In this document: piece after piece, positions 44,977 to 53,956 of the stretch
Layout: each line of letters begins with the position of its first letter
Position numbering within the stretch: position 1 is the first letter of the stretch
Source: an uncultured Bellilinea sp.
GTDB lineage: Bacteria; Chloroflexota; Anaerolineae; Anaerolineales; Anaerolineaceae
NCBI GenBank assembly: GCA_938040735.1
Contig: CALHYE010000013.1
Coordinates: 124,001-188,000, forward strand
DNA: 64,000 nt
Direction of reading: 5' to 3'
Position numbers and translations under genes: made by a program
The notes under the pieces: model-generated
The model's input: the letters and a program-made list of their open reading frames with translations, nothing else
Database searches by the model: none
Told to the model about the DNA's origin: nothing

Positions 44977-45666
44977 TCACTTTGCGCGACCGTTGACCAC
45001 CTTATTCGGCGAAAGCATTCTGGCCAGCTGCCGCGCGCCTTCCGGGTCTGCCACGGCTAAAACCTCATCTCCCGGCTCAAAGGTGGTCACGCCGCGCGGT
45101 ACGATCACCTCACCATGCCGGATGATGGCCGCAATGACACAGTGTTCAGGTAAATTGAGATCTTTGATGGCAATCCCTAGCGCCGGAGCGTCAGCGGGGA
45201 CTTTTTCCTCAACAAGGGAGTAATTCCCTCGCCGCAGCTTGATCAGCGTCATCATATCGCCCAGGGACATTTCTTCTTCAATGATGGACGCCATTATCTC
45301 AGCCTGATTGACCGCCACATCCACATGAAACTTGTGGTCAAACAGCCAGGCGTTGCGTGGGTTGTTGATGCGGGCGATCGTGCGGGGAACTTTATAACGG
45401 CTGCGCGCCATAAAACAAATCGCCAAGTTGACCTCATCCTCGGTTGTGCAGGCTGCCAGTACATCGGCTTTTTCTGCGCCGGCTTTTTCCAGCACCAGCG
45501 GATCAATCGGTCGTCCCTCAAAAATCACTTCAGTCGGCAACTCCTTGTGCAGCCGCGCCAGCACCTCTGGGCGATGATCAATCAATTGAACAAAATGATT
45601 TTGGGCAACCAGAATTCGCGCTAATTGTGCGCCGGTTCTTCCGCCACCAGCAATAATGACATACAT
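44977..45666 (-). CDS. RCK/TrkA-type K+ regulatory protein, second copy
   Basis: A 229-residue two-domain RCK protein. The Rossmann NAD(H)-binding N-terminal domain begins MYVIIAGGGRTGAQLARIL with the acidic Asp of LIDHRPE; a C-terminal RCK_C domain (residues ~140-229, EVIVPRGVTTFEPGDEVLAVAD) follows. TrkA/KtrA-type proteins gate K+ channels and transporters by binding nucleotides. It follows a similar gene by 5 bases, both behind the KimA-like permease. AAGGGAGTAGCCAGA gives the ribosome-binding site. The pair share the two-domain layout but differ in the RCK_C sequence. Confidence 0.9.
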   Translation of the reverse strand: MYVIIAGGGRTGAQLARILVAQNHFVQLIDHRPEVLARLHKELPTEVIFEGRPIDPLVLEKAGAEKADVLAACTTEDEVNLAICFMARSRYKVPRTIARINNPRNAWLFDHKFHVDVAVNQAEIMASIIEEEMSLGDMMTLIKLRRGNYSLVEEKVPADAPALGIAIKDLNLPEHCVIAAIIRHGEVIVPRGVTTFEPGDEVLAVADPEGARQLARMLSPNKVVNGRAK

Positions 45667-45671
45667 TCTGG

Positions 45672-46361
45672 CTACTCCCTTCTTTCCAACAACTTTTGGC
45701 GTAAGCAGTTACTGCCATTGAAGGTGGCGCTGACATGGATAATGTCACCGCCCCGAATGGTCAGGCCGGATTGGGGCAGCATTGCCCGGCCGGCCCGTGT
45801 AATTGAAATCGGCAGGCATTCTTCATCCGGCAGCAATTCTTCCAGCGTTTTACCATCCCATTCGTCCGGGATGACAAATTCGTACACTTCCACTTCTCCA
45901 TTTCCGGCCGAAAAGACCGTATGCACGCCTGAATCGTAGAGCATCTCTTCAATCCGCTGGGCTCCCCAACTGGTTGAACTGATGACCTGCAATTCCAGTT
46001 CTTCAAACAACACCCGGCAGCGCGGATCGTAATTCCGCGCAACCACATTGGGAACGTGATAAACCTCCCGGGCTAGCCGCGCTACCACCGCATTGATGGC
46101 ATCCGAACTGGTAACGGCTGCCAGGGCATCGGCGTTTTCAATTCCTGCCCGCACCAGCACATCCTGCGAGAGCGCATCCCCCTCGTGAAGCCGGCCGGTA
46201 AAATCGGGCGGCAAATTGTTGAATGAGGTGGGCGATGAATCAATCACCGCCACCGAATGGCCGGCTCGAAACAACCGGTAAGCCAGGGCTGACCCCAGCC
46301 TGCCGCAACCGACCACGATAATCTGCATTCTTTTTTGGGTTTGTTCTTGATCGTCTTTCAT
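45672..46361 (-). CDS. RCK/TrkA-type K+ regulatory protein, first copy
   Basis: A 229-residue RCK protein. After an 11-residue Lys/Glu/Gln-rich leader come MQIIVVGCGRLGSALAYRL and the Asp of VIDSSPTSF; a C-terminal RCK_C domain follows (PISITRAGRAMLPQSGLTIRGGDIIHVS). The ATG at 46361 shares one base with the stop of the permease (TAATG), so it is translationally coupled to it. The NAD-binding fold is complete. It is likely that both RCK proteins form a regulatory ring on the permease, but that is inference. Confidence 0.9.
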   Translation of the reverse strand: MKDDQEQTQKRMQIIVVGCGRLGSALAYRLFRAGHSVAVIDSSPTSFNNLPPDFTGRLHEGDALSQDVLVRAGIENADALAAVTSSDAINAVVARLAREVYHVPNVVARNYDPRCRVLFEELELQVISSTSWGAQRIEEMLYDSGVHTVFSAGNGEVEVYEFVIPDEWDGKTLEELLPDEECLPISITRAGRAMLPQSGLTIRGGDIIHVSATFNGSNCLRQKLLERRE

Positions 46362-48301
46362 TAGTCCACCTGATAGGGAACGCTGGTGATGACAATGTCT
46401 TTATGAAAAAGTAATGCCATCCGTAAAGTGAGCGCAGTTTGTGTATGCAGCAAACCCGCCCACCAATGGCGCGGTACAAATTCCGGCACTACAATGGTGA
46501 TGATTTCATTGGGCTGCCGGAGAGACTCAATTTCACTGATATATTCCAGCAGCGGCTCGATGAATAAGCGGTAAGGCGATTCGAGAATGACCAGCCGCCG
46601 GCCGTCCCCCCAGGTTTCCCATTTTTGCCGCACCCGTTCAGCTTCCTGCGGATCCAGCGAAACATGGACGGCGGTAATGTCATCCGAAAGCGTGCGGGCA
46701 TAACGCAAAGCCGCCAGCGTACCGCGATGCACGCCCCCGATTGGGATAATCACCCGATGGCGGCCAATCTGCGGCAGGCCGCCGTAATTTTCAAGAGAAA
46801 GTTTGGAAGCCAGATGACGATAGTGCCGCTCAATCCCGCTAAAGATAACTACAAGAACCGGAATGATCACAATCACGACCCAAGCGCCATCCACAAACTT
46901 GGTAGCCGCAAACACAATCATCACAACGCCGGTGCAAAAAGCCCCAAAGCCGTTGATGATCATCTTAATAACCCAGCTGGGGTCATAACGCAGCACTGAG
47001 CCGCGTTCCCTCAACTCTTGCCCTTCTCTTAACTTTCCGATTTTCCACCAACGGTGCGCCATTCCGGCTTGAGAGAGGGTAAAGGAAAGAAATACGCCAA
47101 CAGCGTAAAGCGGGATCAAACGGGTTACCGAAGCCTGAAATACGACGATCAACAAAGTTGCCAGCAAAGCCAGCAGCACGATCCCGCGTGAATATACCAA
47201 ACGGCTGCCGCGGTAAGTCAACTGACGGGGGAGCAAACCATCGGTGGCGGTGATTGCGCTCAACCGCGGGAAATCCGCAAACGAGGTATTGGCTGCCATG
47301 ATCAGGATCACGGTTGTGGCGATTATCACCGCACCGTAAAAGCCGCCCCTCCCATCAAAAGCGGTGCGCGCCAGTTGCGAAATGACCGTTTCAACCTCGG
47401 AGGGCACGGCTTGAATGTGAGCGGCTAAAAATGAAATGCTCAGCATCAGGCTGCCGAGAATGAACGACATGATAATCAGCGTTGTACCCGCATTTTTCGA
47501 GCGCGGTTCCCGAAAGGCGGGAATACCATCCGCTATGGCCTCAATACCCGTCAGCGCCGCAGTGCCGCTCGCAAAGGCTCTCAAAATGAGAAAAGCCCCC
47601 ACTCCATAGGTGGTGTGAAGAATCTCCAGCGGGGGCGGATCGCTGACCACACCCAGTGTGCCGAACACATAACGTCCCAATGCCACCAGAACGGTGATAA
47701 ACATGGCAATGATGAAAAAGTAGGTTGGAATGGCAAAAGTCTTACCCGACTCTTTAATCCCTCGCAGGTTGACCACCATAATGAAGGCAACCAGCCCAAC
47801 TGCCATCCAGACGCGATACTCAAATAGCGACGGAATAGCGGAAACAATTTGAGCAACCCCCGAAGAAATTGAAACCGCAACGGTCAGAATGTAATCTGTC
47901 AGCAATGCTGCTGCTGCAATTTTTGAGGGTAAAGCCCCAATATTGTCACGGGTTACAATGTACGCGCCGCCCCCATTGGGATACGCGTGAACCGTTTGTT
48001 CATACGAAATGGTGACAATCCCCAGTAAAATTACAATCGCAATCGCCAGCGGAAAGACATACTGATAAGCCTGAGGACCCAGCACCATCAGGATGACCAG
48101 CATTTCCTGAGTCGCATAAGCCGTTGAGGAAAGCGCATCCGACGCAAAAACAGCCAGTCCAATCAACACACCAATCGTTTGGTGAGGGGCATCTGCGGTT
48201 GGTAAGGGTCTGCCAATCAGCCACGTGCGCCAGCTTTTTTTAGGTTTGGCCTCGGTTTCACGACGAAGTACAGTAGTACCGGTTTGGTCTTCAATATTCA
48301 T
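46361..48301 (-). CDS. KimA-like potassium transporter of the APC/KUP superfamily
   Basis: A 646-residue transporter with about twelve helices from residue ~45 to ~490 and a C-terminal ~150-residue domain resembling a universal-stress fold. The core AYPNGGGAYIVTRDNIG and YILTVAVSISSGVAQI, and later LIPLYAVGVFLSFTLSQAGM, follow B. subtilis KimA (YdaO), a high-affinity K+/H+ symporter. It contains LAVFASDALSSTAYATQE, also family-like. Two RCK genes follow without gap. No c-di-AMP riboswitch was found in the 148-base gap upstream. Amino-acid permease is the other possibility but the motif pattern favours KimA. Confidence 0.85.
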   Translation of the reverse strand: MNIEDQTGTTVLRRETEAKPKKSWRTWLIGRPLPTADAPHQTIGVLIGLAVFASDALSSTAYATQEMLVILMVLGPQAYQYVFPLAIAIVILLGIVTISYEQTVHAYPNGGGAYIVTRDNIGALPSKIAAAALLTDYILTVAVSISSGVAQIVSAIPSLFEYRVWMAVGLVAFIMVVNLRGIKESGKTFAIPTYFFIIAMFITVLVALGRYVFGTLGVVSDPPPLEILHTTYGVGAFLILRAFASGTAALTGIEAIADGIPAFREPRSKNAGTTLIIMSFILGSLMLSISFLAAHIQAVPSEVETVISQLARTAFDGRGGFYGAVIIATTVILIMAANTSFADFPRLSAITATDGLLPRQLTYRGSRLVYSRGIVLLALLATLLIVVFQASVTRLIPLYAVGVFLSFTLSQAGMAHRWWKIGKLREGQELRERGSVLRYDPSWVIKMIINGFGAFCTGVVMIVFAATKFVDGAWVVIVIIPVLVVIFSGIERHYRHLASKLSLENYGGLPQIGRHRVIIPIGGVHRGTLAALRYARTLSDDITAVHVSLDPQEAERVRQKWETWGDGRRLVILESPYRLFIEPLLEYISEIESLRQPNEIITIVVPEFVPRHWWAGLLHTQTALTLRMALLFHKDIVITSVPYQVD

Positions 48302-48361
48302 TTATTCTCAATAACGCCTTTATTTCCAGACGCAATAACTCTCATCAACAAAGCATGAGAT

Positions 48362-48396
48362 TATAATAGCAAATCTTAGCGTGGTCAATTATAATT
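48362..48396. promoter_or_regulatory. Divergent promoter region of kimA-like and hybrid kinase genes
   Basis: The 148-base intergenic stretch is AT-rich and holds TATAAT boxes near 48362 and 48391 on the plus strand. The second would give the hybrid kinase gene a leader of about 50 bases. No strong -35 or operator is seen. Confidence 0.4.
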
Positions 48397-48449
48397 TTAG
48401 TCAAGGAAATTGGATGATTTATTTCCTTACAGCGGTTTGAGAAAACAAA

Positions 48450-51400
48450 ATGTTATCTGATAAAAATCCCAGGCTTCCCCTAAAAACGCTCGTACCAATA
48501 CTATTCCCCGTGGCAGGGGTTGTGGTGGGATTAATTTTGCCATTTCTGATCACGGCGGTCTTATTACTTTCCGGGGGCTTTAACCTGACGATCTCCTCTT
48601 TTTTTCAGGCTCAATTCAATGAGCCGGTATTATGGTTGGTAGACCTCTTCGCGGCTTTCATCATCCTACTGAGCTCAATTAATGCTTACCAGCATCTCAG
48701 AACACTCCGCCAAAACTTGCAACTCAAAGATGAACTTGCTCAACGCACCAGTGAACTTTACGCCGTCAAAGAAATATCTCAGCGTGAAATTTTGGAAAGG
48801 CATCAAGCCGAAGCCAACATCATCCGCGCTAAAAAGGAATGGGAAGCAACTTTTGATGCCATCTCCGACCTGATTTTGTTGACCGATTCGAGCGGCAAGA
48901 TCATTCGCTGCAACCGGGCAACCACCCAAACCCTCAAAACCTCTTATGCCGACCTGATTGGGAAAAACATTGAAGAAGTCTTCCCCGGAGTCATTGAACC
49001 GGTCCAGAAAAAAGCCCTGACCAAAACCCAGGTCATTCCCATGCCGTCCCTATACGGATGGTTTGAAGTAACCGGTTTTCCATTTCAAGACGGCGAAAAC
49101 CAGCAAGGAATCATCTATATCTTTCATGACATCGCCCAGCGCAAAAAAGCCGAGGCGGAAATTCAACGCCAGAAACAATATTTTGAAAGCATCTTCCAAA
49201 ACAGCCCGGTTGCCATTGTCACTCTCGACCTGAACGGTCATATTGTTGCCTGTAACCCGGCTTTTGAGCATCTGTTTGGTTACACTCAGGCAGAAGTCCT
49301 TGGTGGAAAACTCGATGAAATCATCACCTCCAAAGAATTCCGGGACGGCGCATTTGAATTCAGCCGCCGGGTTCGGCAGGGAGAACTGATTCACAGTGTC
49401 AGCAAACGCCAAACCCGCCACGGCCAACTGATTGATGTGGAAATCTTCGGAGTACCGGTCATTGTCAACGGACAGGAAGTCGGCGTTCTCAACCTCTACC
49501 ACAACATCACCGAACTGGTGCGCGCCCGCCAAAAAGCCGAAGAAGCCGATTTAGCCAAAAGCGAATTTTTAGCGAACATGAGCCATGAAATCCGTACACC
49601 GCTCAACGGCTTGATCGGCATGCTCAACCTGGCGTTGGATACACCCCTCAACCCCGAACAAAATGAATACCTTACCGCTGCGCTGGAAAGCGCCGAGTCG
49701 CTCCTAAACTTAATCAGCGATATTCTGGATTTGTCAAAAATTGAAGCCGGCAAAATGGAATTGGAAATTACCGATTTCAATTTGCGCACCATTGTTGAGA
49801 ATGTGGCTGTCAATTTCTCGCAGCGGGCCGCCGCCAAAGGGCTGGAACTGGTCTGTCTGATTGACCCGCAAACGCCCGTCTTACTGCGCGGCGATCCCAA
49901 CCGGCTGCGGCAGGTGTTAAATAATTTGGTGGGCAATGCGGTTAAGTTCACCGAACAGGGAGAAATTGTTATCAGCGTTCAGCCCATTGCCCAAACCGGC
50001 TCGCAAGCCACCATCAGTTTCTCGGTACGCGATACCGGTATTGGCATTCCCCTTGACCGCCAGGCGCGAATTTTCGAGCGCTTTACCCAGGCGGATATGT
50101 CCACCACCCGCAAATATGGCGGCTCCGGATTGGGACTGGCAATTTCCACCCAACTGGTTGAATTGATGGGTGGAAAAATTTCCCTGATTAGTGAACCGGG
50201 TGTTGGCAGCACCTTTTCTTTCAATGCGGTCTTTTCTCGTCAGGAAATCCCAGAACCCCAACCCCTTGAATTAATTGCCCTTTCTAACCGAAAACACATC
50301 CTGATTGCCGATCCAAACCCATCCAGCCGTCAATCCCTGCGGATGGAGTTGGAGAAAGTCGGCTTTGCAGTCACGGAGTGCGCAGATGGTGAAACCTTTG
50401 TTCAGATCCTCCAATCGGCCGGGCAGAATCGCGCGCCGGTGCAATTGGCAATGATTGATTACCGGTTTTTGTTGGAAAACGGTCAACTCCGCCTGCCGGC
50501 AAACCTCGAATTGGGGATCAACAACGATCTCAAAATCATTCTTCTGACCAGCATTGGCGCTCATTTTACTAAAGAAGATTGTCAGAAAATCGGCTGTACC
50601 GCTACGTTGATCAAACCGGTTCGTCAACAGGCGCTCTTCAACGCCTTACAGTCCGCCCTTTCCAGCCCGGTGGTTACCGAAGTTGCGGAAAAACCGCCCG
50701 CCGAAAGCCGCCCAACCGCGTCGGGACTTCGGTCTTCCCTTCCCCGCCATATTCTTCTGGTGGAAGACAACCCGGTTAATCGAAAAGTGGTTGTCAATTT
50801 ACTGACCAAATTCGGGCATACCGTTGAGGAAGCGGAAAACGGCCGAATTGCAATCGAAAAAACCTCCCAGAGCAATTACGACTTGATCTTGATGGACATT
50901 CAAATGCCGGAAATGGATGGGTATGAAGCCACCTTGCGGATTCGTTCAAGGGAAGGGGCAGCCAATCACACGCCAATCATTGCAATGACCGCGCGAGCGC
51001 TGGCAGGAGATGTGGAACGCTGCCTCGCCAGCGGAATGGATGCTTACCTCTCCAAACCGATAAAACCGCGCGAATTATTCAATGCCATTGAGCGCTGGGG
51101 AAAAAAACAGTTTCAACCCGAAACCAAACAACCAGATTCACTGCAAACCCGCACTGCTGCCATTGAGGGAGACCTGGCTTCGGAATTTGAACAGTATTTT
51201 CAATCCCTTGAAACCGATTCAAATGGCTTTTCACCCAAACCAACCTCTGAGTTCACAGAAAGGCAACTTCCTCAAGATGATTTGCAAGATCACCCGCCTG
51301 AGGAAGAAGACGAATTCCTCAGTCGTGCTTTCCGTAAAAATACCCAATCGCTTGGTGATGCGCATTACGTTGAAAAAATCCTCCCACGCTTTGGTGACGA

Positions 51401-51722
51401 TGTAGAGTTCTTTCTCGCCACCTTTGAAGAGTTTATTCAGCAGTGCGAAACCAAATTGATTGAACTGAAAGAAGCGCTCCGCTCCAAAAATGCCAATGGC
51501 GTAAAACTCCATGCGCATAACTTAAAAGGGGTGGCAGCCAACTTTGAAGCCGTCAAACTGACCCGCCTGGCTCACCAACTGGATTTGCAGGCATCCAACG
51601 GCGACTTAAACGGGGCCGATCATTTGATCGCGGAAATGGAAAATCAAATACCCCTGCTGAAGAAAGCCTTATTAGGAATGAAAGCCCAGCAGCATTCAGC
51701 AGAAAACAACCCCAAAGGATAG
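48450..51722 (+). CDS. Hybrid sensor histidine kinase, multi-domain (PAS-PAS-HisKA-HATPase-REC-REC-Hpt)
   Basis: A 1090-residue membrane kinase. Two N-terminal helices (~15-45, ~58-78) lead to a coiled segment, two PAS domains (~125-240, ~245-365), HisKA with FLANMSHEIRTPLNGLIG (His379), HATPase (DTGIGIPLDRQARIF, GGSGLGLAIS), a first receiver with ILIADPNPSSRQS (likely Asp670), a second canonical receiver (LILMDIQMPEMDG, Asp816; later SKPIKP) and a C-terminal Hpt domain with HAHNLKGVAAN (likely His1023). This is the BarA-like phosphorelay architecture. The REC-ParA gene begins 4 bases after its stop, so they are coupled. The input signal is unknown. Confidence 0.93.
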   Translation: MLSDKNPRLPLKTLVPILFPVAGVVVGLILPFLITAVLLLSGGFNLTISSFFQAQFNEPVLWLVDLFAAFIILLSSINAYQHLRTLRQNLQLKDELAQRTSELYAVKEISQREILERHQAEANIIRAKKEWEATFDAISDLILLTDSSGKIIRCNRATTQTLKTSYADLIGKNIEEVFPGVIEPVQKKALTKTQVIPMPSLYGWFEVTGFPFQDGENQQGIIYIFHDIAQRKKAEAEIQRQKQYFESIFQNSPVAIVTLDLNGHIVACNPAFEHLFGYTQAEVLGGKLDEIITSKEFRDGAFEFSRRVRQGELIHSVSKRQTRHGQLIDVEIFGVPVIVNGQEVGVLNLYHNITELVRARQKAEEADLAKSEFLANMSHEIRTPLNGLIGMLNLALDTPLNPEQNEYLTAALESAESLLNLISDILDLSKIEAGKMELEITDFNLRTIVENVAVNFSQRAAAKGLELVCLIDPQTPVLLRGDPNRLRQVLNNLVGNAVKFTEQGEIVISVQPIAQTGSQATISFSVRDTGIGIPLDRQARIFERFTQADMSTTRKYGGSGLGLAISTQLVELMGGKISLISEPGVGSTFSFNAVFSRQEIPEPQPLELIALSNRKHILIADPNPSSRQSLRMELEKVGFAVTECADGETFVQILQSAGQNRAPVQLAMIDYRFLLENGQLRLPANLELGINNDLKIILLTSIGAHFTKEDCQKIGCTATLIKPVRQQALFNALQSALSSPVVTEVAEKPPAESRPTASGLRSSLPRHILLVEDNPVNRKVVVNLLTKFGHTVEEAENGRIAIEKTSQSNYDLILMDIQMPEMDGYEATLRIRSREGAANHTPIIAMTARALAGDVERCLASGMDAYLSKPIKPRELFNAIERWGKKQFQPETKQPDSLQTRTAAIEGDLASEFEQYFQSLETDSNGFSPKPTSEFTERQLPQDDLQDHPPEEEDEFLSRAFRKNTQSLGDAHYVEKILPRFGDDVEFFLATFEEFIQQCETKLIELKEALRSKNANGVKLHAHNLKGVAANFEAVKLTRLAHQLDLQASNGDLNGADHLIAEMENQIPLLKKALLGMKAQQHSAENNPKG

Positions 51723-51725
51723 AGT

Positions 51726-52976
51726 ATGGCCACTGTACTGCTGATTGATGACGAAATCATCTTCCACCGCATGATTGAACATGCCCTGCGTCCGCTGGGA
51801 CATCTGGTATATACCGAACTGACCGGAACACAGGGATTGGAAGCCGCCAATATCCTGAAACCGGATGTCATCATCACCGATCTCAACTTGCCCGACATTT
51901 CCGGTTACGAGGTGACCCGCCGATTGCGCCGCGATCCCGCGTTTGCCCACACCCCTATCATGGTGCTAACCAGCCAGGCCGGTTTACAGGATAAACTCGC
52001 CTCGTTTGAATCCGGCGCGGATGATCACATTACCAAACCATTTGAGCCGGAAGAACTGGTTGCCCGCATGACCGTTCTTCTCCGCCGAATGGAAGTGATC
52101 CGCCATGCTTTGCCAAGCGGAGAAGGCGCGACCCCTACCAAAATGGCAAAGATGATTGCCGTCCATTCTTTGCGCGGCGGAATTGGAACTTCCACTCTCG
52201 CCGTAAATCTGGCTATCGCGCTTCGTTCTCTGTGGAATGCCCCCACCTTGCTGATTGATCTGGTATTGATGGCCGGTCAAGTTGCCCTGTTATTGAATAT
52301 GCCGCTAAAGCGCACCTGGGCTGATCTGGCAGGCATTGACCCTCTGGAAATGGACACCGAAGCCCTGCATTCGATTATTGAAAGCCACAAAAGCGGATTG
52401 AGTTTCATCGCCGCCCCCACCTTCCCCACCGAAGCGGAAATGCTCTCCGACGAGACCCTGAATGTCTCCCTCAAACTGCTCCGGCCTCATTACGATTACC
52501 TCATCGCCGATTTACCTCACGATTTTAGCGAAGTTGCCCTGATCGCCCTGGACATGGCTGATATTGTTCTGCTTGTACTGGCTCCTGAACTTTCCTCATT
52601 GCGGGCTGCAGCGGCAGCGCTGGATACGTATGCCAAATTAAACTACCCCCCTGAGAAAATCAAACTGGTTTTGAACAATGTATTTCCCAAACACGGGCTG
52701 CCGCGCGATCGGATTGAACAAGCCCTCAAGAAACCCGTTACACTCAGCCTCCCCTATTCACCCGATGTGCTGGTACAATCCATTAACCTCGGAAAACCAA
52801 TTTTGTACCATTCTCCGGACGAACCCATCTCCGTTCTCATAGAAGACTTTGCCTTTTTTATGAGCACTGAGGAACACAAAAAAACTCGGCCGGAGAAGCC
52901 AACTCAGGCCTGGAAGCGGGTTTATGATCGCTTCATGGAAGCCCGCAAGGCTAAAGAGAAACAATCTCAACGATAA
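51726..52976 (+). CDS. Response receiver fused to a ParA/MinD-like ATPase (CpaE-like)
   Basis: A 416-residue protein. Residues 1-120 are a receiver: VLLIDDEIIFHRMIEH, phosphorylatable Asp52 in VIITDLNLPDISG, and a C-terminal Lys in HITKPFEPEE. Residues ~135-390 form a ParA/MinD fold with the deviant nucleotide loop VHSLRGGIGTSTLAVN, where the usual Lys is replaced, as in CpaE/TadZ proteins; DLVLMAGQVALLLN holds the next motif. Such proteins localise pilus or secretion machinery. It directly follows the hybrid kinase, its probable phosphodonor. The ldh gene begins 20 bases downstream with AAGGAGAATTGCC. Confidence 0.87.
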   Translation: MATVLLIDDEIIFHRMIEHALRPLGHLVYTELTGTQGLEAANILKPDVIITDLNLPDISGYEVTRRLRRDPAFAHTPIMVLTSQAGLQDKLASFESGADDHITKPFEPEELVARMTVLLRRMEVIRHALPSGEGATPTKMAKMIAVHSLRGGIGTSTLAVNLAIALRSLWNAPTLLIDLVLMAGQVALLLNMPLKRTWADLAGIDPLEMDTEALHSIIESHKSGLSFIAAPTFPTEAEMLSDETLNVSLKLLRPHYDYLIADLPHDFSEVALIALDMADIVLLVLAPELSSLRAAAAALDTYAKLNYPPEKIKLVLNNVFPKHGLPRDRIEQALKKPVTLSLPYSPDVLVQSINLGKPILYHSPDEPISVLIEDFAFFMSTEEHKKTRPEKPTQAWKRVYDRFMEARKAKEKQSQR

Positions 52977-52996
52977 CTTTTGCAAGGAGAATTGCC

Positions 52997-53956
52997 ATGA
53001 CCCATGTTTTCAAAAAACCAACCCGTGTCGCCATTGTCGGTGCGGGTAATGTCGGAGCCACATTTGCCTATTCCCTCTTGTTGAGCGGATTGGCCAGCGA
53101 AATTGTGCTGATTGATGCCAACCACGCCAAAGCCGAAGGCGAAGCAATGGACTTGAATCACGCGATGCCGCTCGGCAGACCCGCCCGCATTTGGGCAGGT
53201 GATTACCAAGATACCGCCGGGGCTGTGATCACCGTTATCACAGCCGGTTCGGCTCAGCGCCCTGGCGAAACCCGCCTGGATTTGGTGCAGCGCAACACCG
53301 AAATTTTCAAGCAAATCATCCCAAAAATTGTGGAAAATAACCCCAATGGGATTTTACTGATTGCCACCAATCCGGTTGACATTCTAACGTATGTTGCCTT
53401 CAAAATCTCCGGCTTCAGACGTAATCATGTCATCGGTTCAGGTACGGTACTGGATACCGCCCGCTTCCGCTACCTCCTCTCTCAACATTTTGATGTTGAC
53501 CCGCGCAGCGTGCATGCCCACATCATTGGCGAGCATGGGGACAGCGAAGTCCCGGTCTGGTCGTTGGCTAACATCGCCGGTATGCGCCTGCCGCAGTATT
53601 GCGCTGTCAACGAATTGGGCTGTGCGGACGAAACCCTTAATGTCATCTTTGAACAAACCCGCGATGCCGCCTATCACATCATTGAACGTAAAGGAGCCAC
53701 TTATTACGGCATCGCCAGCGGTCTTGTGCGCATTTGCGAGGCGATCATCCGCGATCAAGGTACTGTCCTTTCCGTTTCCAGTTACATTAACGAACCATAC
53801 TACGGAATTGAGGATGTTTGCCTGAGCCTGCCCACGATTGTGGACTTGGACGGGGTAGAACGCATCGTTCGCCTTGATCTTAGTGAGGAAGAAGTCATCG
53901 GCTTGCAAAATTCAGCCAATGTCCTGAAAAACATCATCTCCCAATTGAAGATCTAA
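52997..53956 (+). CDS. ldh: L-lactate dehydrogenase
   Basis: A 319-residue NAD-dependent dehydrogenase. IVGAGNVGATFAYSLLLSG is the Rossmann loop with Asp (VLIDANH) for NAD; the substrate-specificity loop reads GSAQRPGETRLDLV, with Gln in the position that favours pyruvate/lactate over malate (Arg there). IGEHGDSEVPVW is the catalytic His motif, with preceding Asp-Arg. It oxidises NADH in fermentation. GGAGAATTGCC precedes the ATG. It follows the receiver-ParA gene closely and converges with the glucosidase gene, overlapping by 4 bases. Confidence 0.94.
   Translation: MTHVFKKPTRVAIVGAGNVGATFAYSLLLSGLASEIVLIDANHAKAEGEAMDLNHAMPLGRPARIWAGDYQDTAGAVITVITAGSAQRPGETRLDLVQRNTEIFKQIIPKIVENNPNGILLIATNPVDILTYVAFKISGFRRNHVIGSGTVLDTARFRYLLSQHFDVDPRSVHAHIIGEHGDSEVPVWSLANIAGMRLPQYCAVNELGCADETLNVIFEQTRDAAYHIIERKGATYYGIASGLVRICEAIIRDQGTVLSVSSYINEPYYGIEDVCLSLPTIVDLDGVERIVRLDLSEEEVIGLQNSANVLKNIISQLKI

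Noticed and set aside
48302-48449. c-di-AMP (ydaO-type) riboswitch upstream of the KimA-like gene
   Set aside because: The gap is only 148 bases and AT-rich, and I see none of the conserved segments of that riboswitch in the minus orientation.
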